DNA of 64,000 bases, taken from Chryseobacterium sp. (GTDB taxonomy: Bacteria > Bacteroidota > Bacteroidia > Flavobacteriales > Weeksellaceae). Position 1 is the first letter of the stretch. Each line of letters begins with the position of its first letter. Below the pieces are notes generated by a model, which did not search any database, was not told the origin of the DNA, and saw only the letters and a program-made list of their open reading frames with translations. This document shows positions 61,408 through 64,000 of the stretch, piece after piece. Both the position numbers and the translations under genes were made by a program. The stretch is taken from the NCBI RefSeq assembly GCF_008014695.1, contig NZ_VOXE01000004.1, forward strand, positions 124,001-188,000, read 5' to 3'.

Positions 61408-63396
61408 TTAAGCATTAAAATAACCGACCCGCACATTGGTGTACTGATTTTCTTTGTCCCGTTCCAAGGTGTATTTCTTCGAAATAAATTCTTCAATCTT
61501 CAAGAGATCTTTATCAGTCCTAATTTCACTATCCGTACTCAGCAATATGGTCTGATGAGACAACATCGGGAAATAATTTTCCAATAATGAGGCTCTGCTT
61601 TCTTCGTCCAAATAACCCATCACCGTATCAATCATCACCGGAGGGTTATAATCACCAAATTGGTGTAATGCCTTTAGCAACACCTGTACGATAATCTGTT
61701 TCGAAGCAGCATTCAGTTCTTCGAGATAAATTTCGTTTCCTGATTTATGGTATATTTTAAAGGTCAGATCATTCAACTTTTCTGAAAGTTCCACTTTACC
61801 GACCTGATTGCTGTATGCCACCAAAGTAGCATTGAGATCCTCTTTCATTGTTTCTTCAATACGATTTTTCTTTGCTTTCAATAAGGCATTGGAAATCTGA
61901 TCAAACACAGGTTCAATTTTTTTAAGGATTTCAAGTTTGGGATTTGGAATTTCCTCTTCGGAAATATCATACCGGTTGATTTCGGTATTTATACGAACTA
62001 CCTCGCCTTCCAAGCTGCTGATACTAGCTTTTAGGTCGTTAAGGATGCTTTCATTGTTTTCGTACGCATCAATTACAGCGCTTTCATCATTGGAAGTGTG
62101 GCTTTTTGCTTCGGCTAAATCAGCCTTTAATATAGGGAGCTGTTTTAATTCTTTCTGTAAGATTTCTTTGGTATGGTATATAAATTTGAAATTATTTATT
62201 GATGTTTGGTTTAGCAACAACCTGATGCTGTTCAGTTCTTCATTAGAAAAGAAACCGAAATCATTTGCTGATTCCTCTTTTTTCAGATCTGTTCTTATGT
62301 AATCGGTAATTTCCGATGCCAACTGTTCAGGAGCTACATCACAATATTTCTTTTCTATGAAAAACCGGTTAATCCGGTCATTAATGTAATTAAGCTGAAG
62401 TGCAGTAAAATTGTCATTACTTCCCATCACTTCGGTTTTACTCAAGATGAGTTCCAATTCTTCTCTGATGGTATCAACCAATTTGGGCACAAAAGCCTGT
62501 AATTCCACTTCCTCGGCATATTTGTTCACCCAGTGCAGGTATTCCAGCTCTTTATCTTTCAGTTCAGCGATTCTATTTTCTAAAATGTTTATCTGGTCCT
62601 TGTATTCCTGCTGTAAATTTTTGCCCTCTTTGGCTTTTTTATAAAAATCTTTTTTATCTATAGAATATCCCAGTTTTATTTGCTGCTCTTCCTTCAGTAA
62701 TTTTATTTTTGCTTCTACATCAGACTTCGTATCCAATAGTTTTTGATACGCAATGCGTTCGGACTGTATTTCTATTGTATCCGCAATATACCTTTCTTTC
62801 AGTTTATGCGCTGCTTCGCCAAGATGCAAGTATTTATTGAATCCCATTACGTTCTCAATATTTTCTTTAATAACCCGAGAGAGATAATCCTCTTTCAGCA
62901 GGTCACCGGATTCCATCGCATCAAATAAGAAATATTTGCTTAGTTCTTTCGGAAGGTTTGCCTTGATGATTTTATTGACCTCTGCTTCCATTTTGTTCCT
63001 TTGGGAGAAAGGCATTGCCGAGCCATAAGTAAAAATGTCCCCATTAAAATTAAGAGATACCGATTCCACCGGGTTTTTTTGGGTATTGAGGGCATATACT
63101 CTCTTAATCTTGTAGAGGAAGTCCTGTGATAAAACTTTTCCCTTAAAATCAATTTCCAATTCTATTTTAATATCATCAGTAAACGGTACTGAAGCGGTGA
63201 TAAGTCTTTTGAAATGAGCTGCGTCCTTAATTTCCAGACCGTATAAGGCAGCGTAAATAGCCTGGAACAGGGTTGTTTTTCCCCCGCCGTTTTGGCCGCC
63301 GATGAGTACAATCGGCTGATCGGGGTTTACCGATAAATCCAGATCCAGTTCTTTATAGGTCTTGTAATTTTTAGCTGCAATTTTTGTGATGAGCAT
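61408..63396 (-). CDS. DndD-like SMC-family ATPase
   Basis: The 662-residue protein has Walker A IGGQNGGGKTTLFQAIYAAL (residues 33-42) and a long central coiled coil without a zinc-hook cysteine pair. The C-terminal ABC-ATPase half has the signature-like LNAASKQIIVQVLLKALHQF, Walker B PPVMIDTVMGYLDEESRASL and the switch region HQTILLSTDSEI. The layout and motifs match DndD of DNA sulfur modification. The usual signature LSAGEKQ is altered here to LNAASKQ. It is the second gene of an operon with a small protein and a HerA-type ATPase. No DndC is seen in the window. Confidence 0.75.
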   Translation of the reverse strand: MLITKIAAKNYKTYKELDLDLSVNPDQPIVLIGGQNGGGKTTLFQAIYAALYGLEIKDAAHFKRLITASVPFTDDIKIELEIDFKGKVLSQDFLYKIKRVYALNTQKNPVESVSLNFNGDIFTYGSAMPFSQRNKMEAEVNKIIKANLPKELSKYFLFDAMESGDLLKEDYLSRVIKENIENVMGFNKYLHLGEAAHKLKERYIADTIEIQSERIAYQKLLDTKSDVEAKIKLLKEEQQIKLGYSIDKKDFYKKAKEGKNLQQEYKDQINILENRIAELKDKELEYLHWVNKYAEEVELQAFVPKLVDTIREELELILSKTEVMGSNDNFTALQLNYINDRINRFFIEKKYCDVAPEQLASEITDYIRTDLKKEESANDFGFFSNEELNSIRLLLNQTSINNFKFIYHTKEILQKELKQLPILKADLAEAKSHTSNDESAVIDAYENNESILNDLKASISSLEGEVVRINTEINRYDISEEEIPNPKLEILKKIEPVFDQISNALLKAKKNRIEETMKEDLNATLVAYSNQVGKVELSEKLNDLTFKIYHKSGNEIYLEELNAASKQIIVQVLLKALHQFGDYNPPVMIDTVMGYLDEESRASLLENYFPMLSHQTILLSTDSEIRTDKDLLKIEEFISKKYTLERDKENQYTNVRVGYFNA

Positions 63397-63407
63397 TTTA
63401 TAGATTT

Positions 63408-63620
63408 TTATTTGTTAGCTAGTGCCTTTTCCAAAAGCGTTTGAAGGGACTTTGAACTTATATCTTCATTTTTCATTTTTAACTCGTGGTATTCTTTGAG
63501 TATGGCATCTTTGAACCACTCGAAGTCAATGTCATTATCTTTACAAATATTCTCTATAATTGCCATATCTTCATTCCTAATACCGGAATGCATAAACATC
63601 GCATCTAATCCTTTATTCAT
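63408..63620 (-). CDS. Small helical protein of the DNA-modification operon
   Basis: The 70-residue protein (start ATG at 63620; the frame opens 15 codons earlier) is mainly helical: GLDAMFMHSGIRNEDMAIIE, then DFEWFKDAILKEYHELKMKN and a final helix. Small proteins of this style sit before dndD in Bacteroidota clusters and are annotated only as associated with DNA modification. It ends 11 bases before the DndD start and is the first visible gene of that operon. A repeat array lies 46 bases upstream. Confidence 0.65.
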   Translation of the reverse strand: MNKGLDAMFMHSGIRNEDMAIIENICKDNDIDFEWFKDAILKEYHELKMKNEDISSKSLQTLLEKALANK

Positions 63621-63665
63621 CTCTTTCGTTTTTGTTATTTGATTGTGTTCTATCCTGCTATACAA

Positions 63666-63762
63666 TGTAACATGATATCGCAGATATGTTAGTTTTTTTT
63701 AGTTTTTGTAACACGAATTGTGGAACATGTTATCGTTTTTCAATTTTTGTGACATGATCTCG
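63666..63762. repeat. 15-bp direct repeats upstream of the DndD operon
   Basis: Three copies of a 15-base motif are present: TGTAACATGATATCG at 63666, TGGAACATGTTATCG at 63721 and TGTGACATGATCTCG at 63748. A weaker copy, TGTAACACGAATTGT, is at 63707. Copies at 63666, 63707 and 63748 are each 41 bases apart, about four helical turns. They occupy the intergenic region before the operon and may be binding sites for a regulator. Confidence 0.6.
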
Positions 63763-63811
63763 ATATCATAATTGTCTAAATATTATAAGTCATTCAGATT
63801 ATTGTGATCTA

Positions 63812-64000
63812 TTATAATTTCTGACTCATATCCGTGAAACCAGTGGTGTTTTCTATATATGCATTTTCCTGCAGATCGAATTCCGAGAAATAGAATTTCC
63901 AGATTCCAGCCATTTCCACCGGAATTAAGACTCCACCAAAATATTGATCGCCATTAGTTGTGATCCACTTTCGCAGACCATTGTGTTTGTTAGCATCATC
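63812..64000 (-). CDS. 3' end of a gene running in from beyond the window
   Basis: On the minus strand a frame is open from the right edge to a stop at 63812 (62 codons plus stop). The product tail reads LRKWITTNGDQYFGGVLIPV, then EMAGIWKFYFSEFD and NTTGFTDMSQKL. No family is recognised. It does not resemble DndC. It is oriented like the DndD operon, with the repeat array between them. Confidence 0.55.
   Translation of the reverse strand, partial: DDANKHNGLRKWITTNGDQYFGGVLIPVEMAGIWKFYFSEFDLQENAYIENTTGFTDMSQKL

Overview
The window comes from a member of the Bacteroidota, most likely a Chryseobacterium-like flavobacterium (Weeksellaceae). Three things point there. The window encodes PorU, PorV and GldJ of the type IX secretion (T9SS) and gliding machinery, plus a cargo gene with a T9SS C-terminal signal. 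Promoters have the TTTG-N19-TAnnTTTG form of this phylum. Clear Shine-Dalgarno sites are mostly lacking, and several start codons sit directly behind a promoter box.

Positions 1-51965 look like ordinary chromosome. The left part (1-21500) holds transport and stress genes: a TauE/SafE exporter, a YflT-type stress protein, a FAD/Rieske oxidoreductase, a CinA-type amidohydrolase, a B12-type radical SAM protein, a Ca2+-type P-ATPase, a prohibitin-like protein, tRNA-Leu(CAG), a trans-sulfuration enzyme with a divergent Lrp regulator, a Na+/H+ antiporter and a TMEM175-like channel. A broken T9SS cargo gene and a decayed DUF4142 tail lie among them. The middle (21500-35500) has a 42-bp tandem repeat before pruA, then ppdK, a FabH-type synthase, corA, and a TetR-controlled TolC/HlyD/EmrB efflux operon with a 46-bp dyad operator. 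From 35500 to 52000 come cell-envelope and housekeeping genes: holB, lptC, anmK, a NUDIX protein, murF, gldJ facing away from porU-porV, an FUSC membrane protein and a phosphopantetheinyl transferase.

From about 51970 to the right edge the DNA changes character. It looks more AT-rich and is full of gene fragments: a truncated 129-residue protein, an interrupted SLOG-domain gene, and the 5'-truncated tails of a Fic protein and an Upf1-like helicase joined head to head at an A tract. An orphan promoter at 51968-51998 marks the junction. Beyond this lie two gene sets on the minus strand. One is a compact run of an unrecognised 202-residue protein, a NucS-like nuclease broken by a frameshift, and a tail-anchored protein with two PD-(D/E)XK-like cores. 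The other is a large DUF262/DUF1524/DUF4268 (GmrSD-like) protein behind an operon of a small protein, a DndD-type SMC-like ATPase and a HerA-type ATPase. The last three resemble part of a DNA phosphorothioation (Dnd) locus, but no DndB or DndC is visible. An array of 15-bp direct repeats sits upstream of this operon. I read the region as a defense island, partly decayed and possibly of unusual composition.
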